From assembly GCA_012270525.1 (NCBI GenBank), contig JAAXIE010000080.1, forward strand, positions 1 to 7,338: a DNA stretch of 7,338 nucleotides, given 5' to 3'. The notes under the pieces are model-generated. The model worked only from the letters and a program-made list of their open reading frames with translations, did not search any database and had not been told where the DNA came from. A program made the translations under genes and the position numbers. The DNA is from Dehalococcoidia bacterium (GTDB lineage Bacteria > Chloroflexota > Dehalococcoidia > UBA3495 > JAAXIE01). Of this stretch, positions 1 to 6,847 are shown piece after piece (position 1 is the stretch's first letter; the number at the start of each line of letters is the position of its first letter).

Positions 1-2985
1 GCAGTCCTGCTCTTCGTGCTCATCCGCGACAACGTTCTGGTCCGCATGGCCCTGCGCAACGTGGTACGTCGTCCCCTGCGTGGCATATTGGTGGTCGTGG
101 GCCTGATGCTGGCCACGGCCATCATCTCCAGTGCCTTCACCACCGGCGACTCCATGACCCAGAGCATCAAGAGCAACGCCACCGAGAGCCTGCGCTCCCT
201 CGACGAGACTATACGCTTGGACGACGAGTCCCCCCTGTGGCAGGACGTCGCCCTGCCCGAACACTTCTCGGAGTCGGTCTACGATCAGGTCGCCCCGGAA
301 CTCCGAGCCGCCACCGACCTCATCGATGGCGTCGCTCCCGTGCTGGCGCAGCCGACGGCAGTCGTCAACCAGACCTCCAGGCAGTTCGAGGTGGAAGCCC
401 TCCTCACCGGCTTGGAGCCGGAAGCCGCGGCTGGTTTCGAGCCCCTCACCGACACCCAGGGCAATCCCGTCGACCTCGAAACCCTTGCCCCGGGCGAGGT
501 GTACCTGGACCGCGAGGGGGCCGACGCCCTTGATGCCCAGCCCGGCGACGTCTTAGGCCTGCCTCTGCGATCGGGAGAACTGGCCCAGTTGCGGGTCGCA
601 GCGGTGGTGGACGGCTGGTACTACAAGGAGTCCGAGACCGAAGTCGTCATCATGACGTCGCTGGCCCACGCCCAGGATCTGCTGGACAAGCCGGGGCTCA
701 TCTCCACCATCCTGATATCCAACAAGGGCGACTACTTCGAGGGCGAGGCCCTCACCACGGATGTCATCGACAGGTTCAACGACCTGCCAGCCCTGAAGGA
801 CGCTGGCTTGGAGATTTTCGGCGTCAAGCGCGAGGTCGTCGACATCGCCAACCAGGTGGGCAACATCTTCGTCTCCCTCTTCACCACCTTCGGCCTCTTC
901 TCCATCGGCGTTGGGCTGCTGCTGATCTTCCTGATCTTCACCATGCTCGCCGCCGAGCGGAAGAGCGAGATGGGCATCGCCCGGGCGGTGGGCATGCAGC
1001 GACAGCACCTCATCCGCACCTTCATCGCTGAGGGCGCCATTTACAGCTTGGGGTCGGCTCTCGTTGGCTCCCTCATCGGAGTGGGGCTGGGCTATTTCAT
1101 CGTGGTGGTGGTCGGCGAGATATTCAGCTCCAGCGTCGCCACCGATTTCGAGATTGTGCCCCACGTGAAGCCAACCTCCCTGCTGGTCTCCTTCTTCCTC
1201 GGCAGCGTGATTACATTCATCACCGTGGTCTTCGCTTCCTGGCGCATCAGCAAGCTGAACATCGTGCGCGCCATCCGCGACATACCCGAACCCAGCATGT
1301 CCCGTGCTGGGCGCGGCACCCTCATCTGGGGAATACTCGTCACCCTGATAGGCGTCGCAGTCCTTCTCGGCTCCTGGAGCGCAGACCACCTGACCGGCTT
1401 CGGCGTGGGCATATCCCTGATACCCGTCGGCATCGCCCTGATACTTCGCTGGCGTGGCGTGGAACAACGCTGGGTGCTCACCGGCACCGGTGTAGTGCTT
1501 CTCGCTTGGTGGCTGCTGCCCGCCAGCGTCACCGACAGGCTGAAGGAGCAATGGAACGAGGATCTCTCGATCTTCTTCGTATCGGGGGCGTTGCTGGTCG
1601 CTGGTGCGGTGCTGGTGATCGTCAACAACTCCCCCGTGGTGCTGCGCATCCTGTCCGCCACCTTCGGACGCAGCCTGTCCCTGGCCCCCATCGCCAAGTC
1701 GGCCGCCGCCTATCCCCTGCGCTTCGGTTTCCGCACCGGCCTGTCGGTGGCGATGTTCGCCGTCGTCATCTTCTCCGTCGTCGTTATGTCCGTGCTCCTG
1801 GAAGGGTTCGACAAGCTCTGGGGCGACCAGGAGCGCTTCGCTGGCAACTACGACGTTCTCGCCCGTGCCGGAAGCGACCTGAATCCCCTCGAAGACCTGT
1901 CCGGTCGGGTGGAAGCCGATCCCAATCTCTCAGTCGTTGCGAGGGTCGACGGCCAGCCCCAGGTGGGCACCTTCCGCACCGATGGCCAAGCCGCAGCTCG
2001 CCTCTCCGCCACGCCCGACGCCGAGCCCGGAAGGACGACCCTGACTGGCGTCGACGACGATTTCGTCGCTTACGGCGACTTCCGCTTCGCCCTCAGCACC
2101 GCCGAATACGTCACCGATGATGGCATCGACCGCCAGCAACTCTGGAACGACCTGCGCGACACCCCAGGCCTCGCCATCGTGAGTGCCCTGCTCGTGCCCC
2201 GGCGGGCCGATTTCGCCTTCGACGCTCAGTTCGAAGGGTTCACCCTGGAAGGGGTCGAGGGTCTGTACGTCGAGAACGACGTGATGGAACCGGTCCAGGT
2301 CACCATCCAGCACCTGAAGAGCAACACCACCTTCGAATTGACCATAGTCGGCGTACTGGACGAGTTCACATCCCAAGCGGGGCTGCTGCCGGGAGGCCTG
2401 TTCACCTCATCCAATACCCTCGCAGCCGTCCTGCCCGGTCAGATTGACGCCACCCAGTTCTTCTTCACGACAGTCCCCGGCTCAGTGGATGCCGACGAGC
2501 AGATCGAAGCAGCCTTCTTCGAGCACGGCCTCCAGACGATTGACCTGCAGGAGATGCTCGCCGATTTCCAAGCCCAGCAACGCTCCTTCTTCGACTTGGT
2601 TCTCGGCTTCATGACCCTCGGCCTGGTGGTGGGAATCGCAGCCTTGGGGGTCATCAGTGCCCGAGCCGTGGTCGAGCGCAGGCATGAGATCGGCGTCATG
2701 CGGGCCATAGGCTACTCCCGTGGCATGGTGCAATTGAGCTTCCTGGCCGAGTCGTCCTTCATCGCCATTTTGGGCATAGCCGTGGGGCTGGCCCTTGGCC
2801 TCCTCACTTCCGTCAACGTAGCCGCCGACATACAGACGGAAGAACCCTCCTTCGCCTTGGCAATTCCTTGGGCCAAAGTGCTCCTCATCGGCTTGGGTGC
2901 CTACGTCCTCTCCCTGCTGACCACCTACCTGCCCGCACGGCAAGCCGCCGCCATCGCCCCCGCCCATGCCATCCGCTACGAGTGA
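1..2985 (+). CDS. FtsX/MacB-family ABC transporter permease, large two-domain form (5' end probably outside window)
   Basis: Membrane subunit of an ABC exporter of the MacB/LolCE/FtsX type, which uses a separate ATPase to drive extraction or export of lipids, lipoproteins, peptides or drugs across the membrane; the substrate cannot be told. Numbering from the GTG at 16 gives 989 residues: a first membrane helix at about 24-43, an extracytoplasmic MacB-like core at about 45-275, and an FtsX domain at about 285-415 carrying E-R-K-S-E-M-G-I-A-R-A-V-G. A central cluster of four or so hydrophobic segments follows at about 436-536, then a helix at 575-595, a second extracytoplasmic domain to about 835, and a second FtsX domain at 860-980 carrying E-R-R-H-E-I-G-V-M-R-A-I-G. 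The protein ends in the usual P-A-R-Q-A-A-x-I-x-P-A-x-A-I-R-Y. Codons 1-15 are in frame without a stop and read A-V-L-L-F, like the end of a preceding helix, and no Shine-Dalgarno precedes the GTG at 16, so the gene probably starts upstream. The ATPase gene is not in the window. Family is certain; substrate unknown. Confidence 0.93.
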   Translation, partial: AVLLFVLIRDNVLVRMALRNVVRRPLRGILVVVGLMLATAIISSAFTTGDSMTQSIKSNATESLRSLDETIRLDDESPLWQDVALPEHFSESVYDQVAPELRAATDLIDGVAPVLAQPTAVVNQTSRQFEVEALLTGLEPEAAAGFEPLTDTQGNPVDLETLAPGEVYLDREGADALDAQPGDVLGLPLRSGELAQLRVAAVVDGWYYKESETEVVIMTSLAHAQDLLDKPGLISTILISNKGDYFEGEALTTDVIDRFNDLPALKDAGLEIFGVKREVVDIANQVGNIFVSLFTTFGLFSIGVGLLLIFLIFTMLAAERKSEMGIARAVGMQRQHLIRTFIAEGAIYSLGSALVGSLIGVGLGYFIVVVVGEIFSSSVATDFEIVPHVKPTSLLVSFFLGSVITFITVVFASWRISKLNIVRAIRDIPEPSMSRAGRGTLIWGILVTLIGVAVLLGSWSADHLTGFGVGISLIPVGIALILRWRGVEQRWVLTGTGVVLLAWWLLPASVTDRLKEQWNEDLSIFFVSGALLVAGAVLVIVNNSPVVLRILSATFGRSLSLAPIAKSAAAYPLRFGFRTGLSVAMFAVVIFSVVVMSVLLEGFDKLWGDQERFAGNYDVLARAGSDLNPLEDLSGRVEADPNLSVVARVDGQPQVGTFRTDGQAAARLSATPDAEPGRTTLTGVDDDFVAYGDFRFALSTAEYVTDDGIDRQQLWNDLRDTPGLAIVSALLVPRRADFAFDAQFEGFTLEGVEGLYVENDVMEPVQVTIQHLKSNTTFELTIVGVLDEFTSQAGLLPGGLFTSSNTLAAVLPGQIDATQFFFTTVPGSVDADEQIEAAFFEHGLQTIDLQEMLADFQAQQRSFFDLVLGFMTLGLVVGIAALGVISARAVVERRHEIGVMRAIGYSRGMVQLSFLAESSFIAILGIAVGLALGLLTSVNVAADIQTEEPSFALAIPWAKVLLIGLGAYVLSLLTTYLPARQAAAIAPAHAIRYE

Positions 2986-3010
2986 ACAGTCCGCTGTAAG
3001 CCGGGCCCAT

Positions 3011-3028
3011 CGCGGGGAGCACTCCGCG
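3011..3028 (+). terminator. GC-rich hairpin after the permease gene (possible terminator, no T-tract)
   Basis: CGCGGGG, loop AGCA, CTCCGCG: a 7-base-pair stem with one G-T pair, 26 bases after the permease stop codon. It is stable enough to stall polymerase or protect a 3' end. No run of T follows, so it does not meet the intrinsic-terminator pattern. Whether it terminates is inference. Confidence 0.35.
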
Positions 3029-3101
3029 CGCAAGTTGCGGCCACAGGTCTTGAGCGAACGCTAGGGCGATGCCACCTTTCCCCTCGGCCCCACTGGCCGG
3101 G

Positions 3102-3107
3102 TATACT
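3102..3107 (+). promoter_or_regulatory. Putative -10 box (TATACT) for the aquaporin gene
   Basis: TATACT matches the sigma70 -10 consensus TATAAT at five of six positions and stands out in a GC-rich spacer. It would place transcription start near 3114, giving a leader of about 56 bases before the aquaporin ATG. No convincing -35 is present: at 17-18 bases upstream there is only TTCCCC or TCCCCT. Either an activator is needed or the match is fortuitous. Confidence 0.4.
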
Positions 3108-3114
3108 GCGGGCG

Positions 3115-3134
3115 TGATGACATCAGGGGTCCCC
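3115..3134. promoter_or_regulatory. Operator-like double palindrome at the presumed transcription start
   Basis: Two perfect odd-centred inverted repeats lie side by side: TGATG-A-CATCA (3115-3125) and GGGG-T-CCCC (3126-3134). They start at about +1 relative to the TATACT box at 3102, a common place for a repressor operator. As RNA, the one-base centres cannot close tightly, so a DNA-binding role is more likely than a hairpin. No regulator gene is in the window, and function is inferred from position and symmetry only. Confidence 0.3.
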
Positions 3135-3169
3135 ATCTTGCCGAGTAGACGCTGCCTTGCGTCTTACCG

Positions 3170-3832
3170 ATGCTGAGGCCTTGCGTTGCCGAGTTCATCG
3201 GGACCTTCGGCCTTGTATTTGCTGGCACCGGGGCCATCATGGTCAACGACCTCAGTGGAGGGCAGGTTACCCGTCTAGGCGTTGGAATTACCTTCGGTCT
3301 CATCGTGGCCAGCATGATCTTTGCCACGGGCCACATCTCGGGTGCCCACATCAACCCCGCCGTCACTCTTGCCTTCGCCGTATCGCGTCACTTCCCTTGG
3401 AAACGCGTCCCGCTCTACATCGTAGCCCAGGTCGCCGGAGCCTCCACCGCGAGCCTGGCCCTCGTGGCCCTGCTGGGAGACGTGGCCGATATGGGGGCCA
3501 CCCTCCCCACCGGCGGCGACGCCCAAGCCTTGGGCTTGGAAATGCTTCTCACCTTCTTCCTGATGTTCGTCATAATGGCGGTGGCCACCGACGCCCGGGC
3601 CGAAGGAGGTCTTGCCGCCATTGCCATCGGGGCCACCGTTGGCCTGGAGTCCATCTTCGCCGGGCCCATCGCTGGGGCGTCCATGAACCCAGCCCGCTCT
3701 CTTGGGCCTGCCCTCGTCGGCTGCACGTGGAGCAGCCAGTGGCTCTACGTGGTTGGACCCGTTGTGGGGGCCGCCGTCGCCGCGGTCGTCTACACCTGGC
3801 TACGCGGGCCGACCAACCGCAAGGCCGCCTAA
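3170..3832 (+). CDS. MIP-family channel, NIP-like aquaporin/aquaglyceroporin
   Basis: Passive membrane channel of the major intrinsic protein family, 220 residues, the usual size for a bacterial aquaporin. Both pore half-helix motifs are intact: G-H-I-S-G-A-H-I-N-P-A-V-T (NPA at 62-64) and G-A-S-M-N-P-A-R-S-L-G-P-A (NPA at 173-175). Six hydrophobic segments are visible (about 6-25, 36-54, 80-103, 123-141, 147-165, 190-210). The second-half motifs, such as L-T-F-F-L-M-F-V-I and A-V-A-T-D-x-R-A, closely resemble plant nodulin-26-type NIPs as I remember them. By comparison with AqpZ, the selectivity filter is Phe42, Ser161, Ala170 and Arg176; it lacks the histidine typical of strict water channels, suggesting a wider pore for small neutral solutes such as glycerol, boric acid or arsenite (inference). 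An in-frame TAG at 3146 and the canonical A-E-F-I-G-T-F start support ATG 3170, although no clear Shine-Dalgarno precedes it. No ars genes are adjacent. Confidence 0.93.
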   Translation: MLRPCVAEFIGTFGLVFAGTGAIMVNDLSGGQVTRLGVGITFGLIVASMIFATGHISGAHINPAVTLAFAVSRHFPWKRVPLYIVAQVAGASTASLALVALLGDVADMGATLPTGGDAQALGLEMLLTFFLMFVIMAVATDARAEGGLAAIAIGATVGLESIFAGPIAGASMNPARSLGPALVGCTWSSQWLYVVGPVVGAAVAAVVYTWLRGPTNRKAA

Positions 3833-3913
3833 GCTCCCTTCGCACATGGGCCATGCCGGCAACATAGGAATCCTCACACACAAGCCTGACACCCTCAAAG
3901 AAAGGCGGTCTCC

Positions 3914-4234
3914 ATGTTCGCAGTCCTATATCGCTGGCGCGTGCGACCGGGCCAGGAAGAGAATTTCCGCGATGCCTGGCATGCGGCCACCGAGGCCATC
4001 TACCGGCACAAAGGAAGCCTCGGTTCCCGCCTCATGCAGGCCCAAGACGGCGACTTCTTCGCCCTCGCCCAGTGGCCCAATCGCGACCTCTGGCTTGCCC
4101 GCAACAATCCCTCCCAAGCCGATCCCACGGCCTCGCGGCGCATGCAGGACGCCATCGAACACGCCTACGAACCGGTGGAGTTGCAGGTCACCGACGACCT
4201 CCTGCGGGGGGTACCATATCGCGCAACCCGCTAG
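3914..4234 (+). CDS. Small ABM-fold (antibiotic biosynthesis monooxygenase-like) protein
   Basis: A 106-residue soluble protein resembling the dimeric alpha/beta-barrel ABM family. Members include cofactor-free monooxygenases and haem-degrading enzymes, but many are uncharacterised. Family-like features are the opening strand F-A-V-L-Y-R-W-R-V with P-G-Q-E-E-x-F (residues 2-18), a helix A-W-x-A-A-T-E-A-I-Y (21-30), the G-S-L-G-S-R-L turn and strand (34-40), and F-F-A-L-A-Q-W-P (48-55), followed by a second helix around 73-85. Start ATG 3914 is supported by AAAGGCGG about five bases upstream. Translation ends with tandem stops, TAG then TAA (4232-4237). The gene sits 81 bases after the aquaporin gene and could be co-transcribed with it. 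No signal peptide or membrane segment is seen. The reaction and substrate cannot be assigned. Confidence 0.8.
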   Translation: MFAVLYRWRVRPGQEENFRDAWHAATEAIYRHKGSLGSRLMQAQDGDFFALAQWPNRDLWLARNNPSQADPTASRRMQDAIEHAYEPVELQVTDDLLRGVPYRATR

Positions 4235-4286
4235 TAACTGCTGCCCCGCTCTGCCGCTTGTACCCCAACCGCCGCCCACTCCTGCG

Positions 4287-4315
4287 TTGACACCCGCCAC
4301 CTGCTCACGTATGTT
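4287..4315 (+). promoter_or_regulatory. Sigma70-type promoter for the E1 gene
   Basis: A perfect -35 TTGACA (4287-4292), a 17-base spacer and -10 TATGTT (4310-4315, four of six consensus positions, including TAT and the final T). Predicted start is near 4322, giving a leader of about 58 bases before ATG 4380. It lies in the spacer after the ABM gene, so the E1 gene is probably its own transcription unit. This is the best promoter match in the window. Confidence 0.7.
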
Positions 4316-4369
4316 GCTTCATAGGCCGTAGCTGGCGGCAGGGCGAGACGCACCAGGCGGAATGTGCTT

Positions 4370-4375
4370 GGAGGG
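4370..4375 (+). promoter_or_regulatory. Shine-Dalgarno that decides the E1 start
   Basis: GGAGGG lies four bases before ATG 4380. It falls inside the reading frame if the earlier ATG at 4362 is used; that codon has AGGCGG only two bases upstream, too close for efficient initiation. Start 4380 is therefore preferred. Confidence 0.65.
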
Positions 4376-4379
4376 TTGC

Positions 4380-6740
4380 ATGGCCGGTTTCATGGTGGCA
4401 CAGGACCAGTCGGTGGACACCCGCAACCAGTTGCTCAACACCGTGCAGGACCGGGTGCTGTGGCTGGCGGTCAACATGGTGCACCACGCCAACCAGGTGC
4501 GCCCCAATCCCGACGGTCTCAAGGTGGGCGGTCACCAAGCCTCCAGTTCGTCCGTCGTCACCCTGCTCACCTCCCTCTATTTCGATTTCATGCAGCCCGG
4601 CGACAAGATCGCCATCAAGCCCCACGCCTCCCCCGTGTTCCACGCCATCCAGTACCTCCTGGGTAATCTCGACCCCGAATACATGATGCGTCTGCGCGAC
4701 CTCCACGGCCTGCAGGCCTATCCCAGCCGCACCAAGGATCCCGACGACGTGGACTACACCACAGGATCGGTAGGGTTGGGGGCAGTGGCCCCGAACTTCG
4801 ATGCTTGGGTGGAAGGCTACATAGAGAGCCATTTCGGCACCGGCCGGCCGGCCAGCAACCGGTACATCAGCTTGGTGGGCGATGCGGAACTGGACGAAGG
4901 GTCGGTATGGGAAGCCATCGCCGAACCCAACTTCCACGGCCTCGACAACGTCATGTGGGTCGTGGACCTGAACCGCCAGAGTCTGGACCGCGTAATTCCA
5001 GGCATCCGAGTCGCCGTGTGGCGCCAGATGTTCGCCGCCAGCGGGTGGCGGGTGGTGGACGCGAAGTTCGGCAAGAAGCTGCAGGACGCCTTCGCCCAAC
5101 CAAACGGCGACCTTCTGCAGGAAGCCATCGACGCCATGCCCAACCAGCTCTACCAGCGCCTTCTACGGGTCTCACCCGAATCGTTGCGGGAATGGCTCCC
5201 CACAGCCTGCTCCCGGCCAAGGGACTTGGAACGTTTCATCAGCCAGTGGGACGACCGTCAACTCCTGGACCTGATGATGAACCTGGGGGGACACGATTTC
5301 GACTCCCTGCGCGAGGCCTTCCAGGAAGCCGACGCCGGGCAGGGCCCATCGGTGGTCTTCGCTTACACCCTTAAGGGCTGGATGCTGCCCACGGTTGGCG
5401 ACCCTCAGAACCACGCGGTGATCCTCTCCGCCGACCAGATTGAGGAACTTCGAGTGCAACTGGGCATAGAAGAGGACACCATCTGGGACCGGATCCCCCC
5501 AACAACCCCAGCGGGTCGGCTATGCGAGGCCGTGGGCCGCCAGTTGGTCAAGCCCCGACGGGCTGCAAGGGGCCAGGAAATCCAGATTCCGCCCACCCTG
5601 TCCCGCCCCCATCAGGGTCGCATGTCCACCCAACAGACCTTCGGACTGATTCTCACGGAAATCGGTCGCAGCATCCCCGAACTGGCGGAGCGCATCGTCA
5701 CCGTCACCCCCGATGTCGCCAGTTCCACCAGCCTAGGCGGCTGGATCAACAAAGTGGGCGTTTGGGCCAAGACCGAGGGCCATCCCCTGCCGGAAGACAT
5801 AGTCCGGGCCCTCCGCTGGGACGAATCGCCATCCGGGCAGCACCTCGAACTGGGTATATCAGAAAACAACCTATTTGTGGCCTTGGGGCAGCTGGGGTCG
5901 TCTTTCGAGGCCCATGGCGAGCTCCTGTTCCCCATCGGCACCCTCTACGACCCCTTTGTGCGCAGGGGTCTTGACGCCCTCTTCTACGGCGTCTACTCCG
6001 GCGGCAAGTTCATGTTCGTCGGCACGCCTTCGGGAGTGAGCCTCGGCCCGGAAGGAGGGATGCACCAGTCGGTGATGACCCCTTCCATCGGTGCCGAGTT
6101 GCCGGATACGGCCTTTTATGAACCCTGCTTCGGCCAGGAGTTGGAGTGGATTATGCTCCACGCCCTGGACCAGATACGCACGCGCACCGAGTCCGCCTAC
6201 CTGCGCCTCACCACCACCAGGGTGGACCAAGGGCTGTTCTCAACTCCAGACACCGAAGCCGGGATCGAAGCCTTGCGGCGACAGGTGGTGGCTGGCTGCT
6301 ACCGGCTCGTCGACCGCCGTGACGACCCGGATTACAGTCCCGGCAACGTGGTGAACATCTTCGCTTCAGGAGCGATGGTACCCATTGCCATGAAGGCCAG
6401 TGACGTTCTGCAGGAAGAGGGGGCCTTGGCCAACGTGTTCAACGTCACCGGCCCCGGCCCCCTCTACCACCGGTTCCAGAAATGCGCATCAGGCGATGGT
6501 GAGCACGCCGAGTTCCTCAGCGACCTGATCGACCCCCAAGAGCGGAGAGCCCCCATCGTTACCGTCGTCGACGGCCACCCCCGTTCACTGGCTTGGCTTG
6601 GCGGGGCATTGGGAGCCCCCTTGTACCCCCTGGGCGTAGCCGATTTCGGCCAGTCGGGCACCCAGTCGCAACTCTACCGCGAACATGGCATCGACCCCGA
6701 AGGCGTCGTGGCCACCTGCCATCGAGCCTTGGGAATTTAG
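4380..6740 (+). CDS. Pyruvate dehydrogenase E1-like, homodimeric AceE type (thiamine-diphosphate, transketolase superfamily)
   Basis: Cytoplasmic ThDP enzyme most like homodimeric E1 of pyruvate dehydrogenase, which decarboxylates pyruvate and passes the acetyl group to lipoyl-E2. It has 786 residues from ATG 4380, against about 890 for E. coli AceE. Visible motifs: G-G-H-Q-A-S (His52, matching AceE His106), K-P-H-A-S-P (His82, matching His142), and the ThDP/Mg site G-D-A-E-L-D-E from 167 with Asn198 in V-V-D-L-N. Further on are N-H (His345, matching loop His407), E-L-G-I-S-E (Glu495, matching the catalytic Glu571) and G-M-H-Q-S (His562, matching His640). The C-terminal domain carries L-G-V-A-D-F-G-Q-S-G, the counterpart of L-G-T-D-G-F-G-R-S-D in AceE. 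The usual GDG is GDA here. The N-terminus begins almost directly at the catalytic fold, about 55 residues shorter than AceE, so the segment that binds E2 in E. coli appears missing. No E2 or E3 gene is nearby. Another 2-oxo acid or ketose substrate is possible. Confidence 0.85.
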   Translation: MAGFMVAQDQSVDTRNQLLNTVQDRVLWLAVNMVHHANQVRPNPDGLKVGGHQASSSSVVTLLTSLYFDFMQPGDKIAIKPHASPVFHAIQYLLGNLDPEYMMRLRDLHGLQAYPSRTKDPDDVDYTTGSVGLGAVAPNFDAWVEGYIESHFGTGRPASNRYISLVGDAELDEGSVWEAIAEPNFHGLDNVMWVVDLNRQSLDRVIPGIRVAVWRQMFAASGWRVVDAKFGKKLQDAFAQPNGDLLQEAIDAMPNQLYQRLLRVSPESLREWLPTACSRPRDLERFISQWDDRQLLDLMMNLGGHDFDSLREAFQEADAGQGPSVVFAYTLKGWMLPTVGDPQNHAVILSADQIEELRVQLGIEEDTIWDRIPPTTPAGRLCEAVGRQLVKPRRAARGQEIQIPPTLSRPHQGRMSTQQTFGLILTEIGRSIPELAERIVTVTPDVASSTSLGGWINKVGVWAKTEGHPLPEDIVRALRWDESPSGQHLELGISENNLFVALGQLGSSFEAHGELLFPIGTLYDPFVRRGLDALFYGVYSGGKFMFVGTPSGVSLGPEGGMHQSVMTPSIGAELPDTAFYEPCFGQELEWIMLHALDQIRTRTESAYLRLTTTRVDQGLFSTPDTEAGIEALRRQVVAGCYRLVDRRDDPDYSPGNVVNIFASGAMVPIAMKASDVLQEEGALANVFNVTGPGPLYHRFQKCASGDGEHAEFLSDLIDPQERRAPIVTVVDGHPRSLAWLGGALGAPLYPLGVADFGQSGTQSQLYREHGIDPEGVVATCHRALGI

Positions 6741-6847
6741 CGAAACTCTGCGATTGTATGCTGCGGCACGCAGGGTGCCACTTGAACGACGGGAGGGACT
6801 TGTGTGGCCGGGTCGCTGGGTAACGCTACCTTGAGCAGGACCGCTCT

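Noticed and set aside
553..1551. A 332-codon open frame on the minus strand inside the permease gene
   Set aside because: Its composition (long runs of Asp, Glu, Gly, His) is what the antisense of a GC-rich membrane-protein gene gives, and no family is recognisable. The + strand frame is a clear FtsX permease.
3157..3867. A 236-codon + strand frame overlapping the aquaporin gene
   Set aside because: Arg/Pro/Gly/His-rich shadow in another frame; the aquaporin frame has both NPA motifs.
3839..3870. A promoter (TTCGCA ... TAGGAA) before the ABM gene
   Set aside because: The spacer is 20 bases and the -10 match is poor; co-transcription with the aquaporin gene is as likely.
4362..4379. ATG 4362 as the start of the E1 gene
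   Set aside because: AGGCGG is only two bases upstream, whereas GGAGGG fits ATG 4380 well; the six extra residues are not conserved-looking.
4305..5099. A 264-codon minus-strand frame over the promoter and 5' part of the E1 gene
   Set aside because: It is antisense to conserved AceE motifs and His/Val/Gly-rich without family signatures.
6761..6779. Hairpins after the E1 gene (CTGCG-GCA-CGCAG, or GGCAC-GCAGG-GTGCC) as an intrinsic terminator
   Set aside because: Stems are only five base pairs, mutually exclusive, and no T-tract follows.
6771..6790. AGGGTGCCAC as a T-box-like motif, or a tRNA T-loop on the opposite strand
   Set aside because: It lacks the conserved T-box core GGTGGNACCGCG, and the opposite-strand TTCAAG is not flanked by a pairing T stem.
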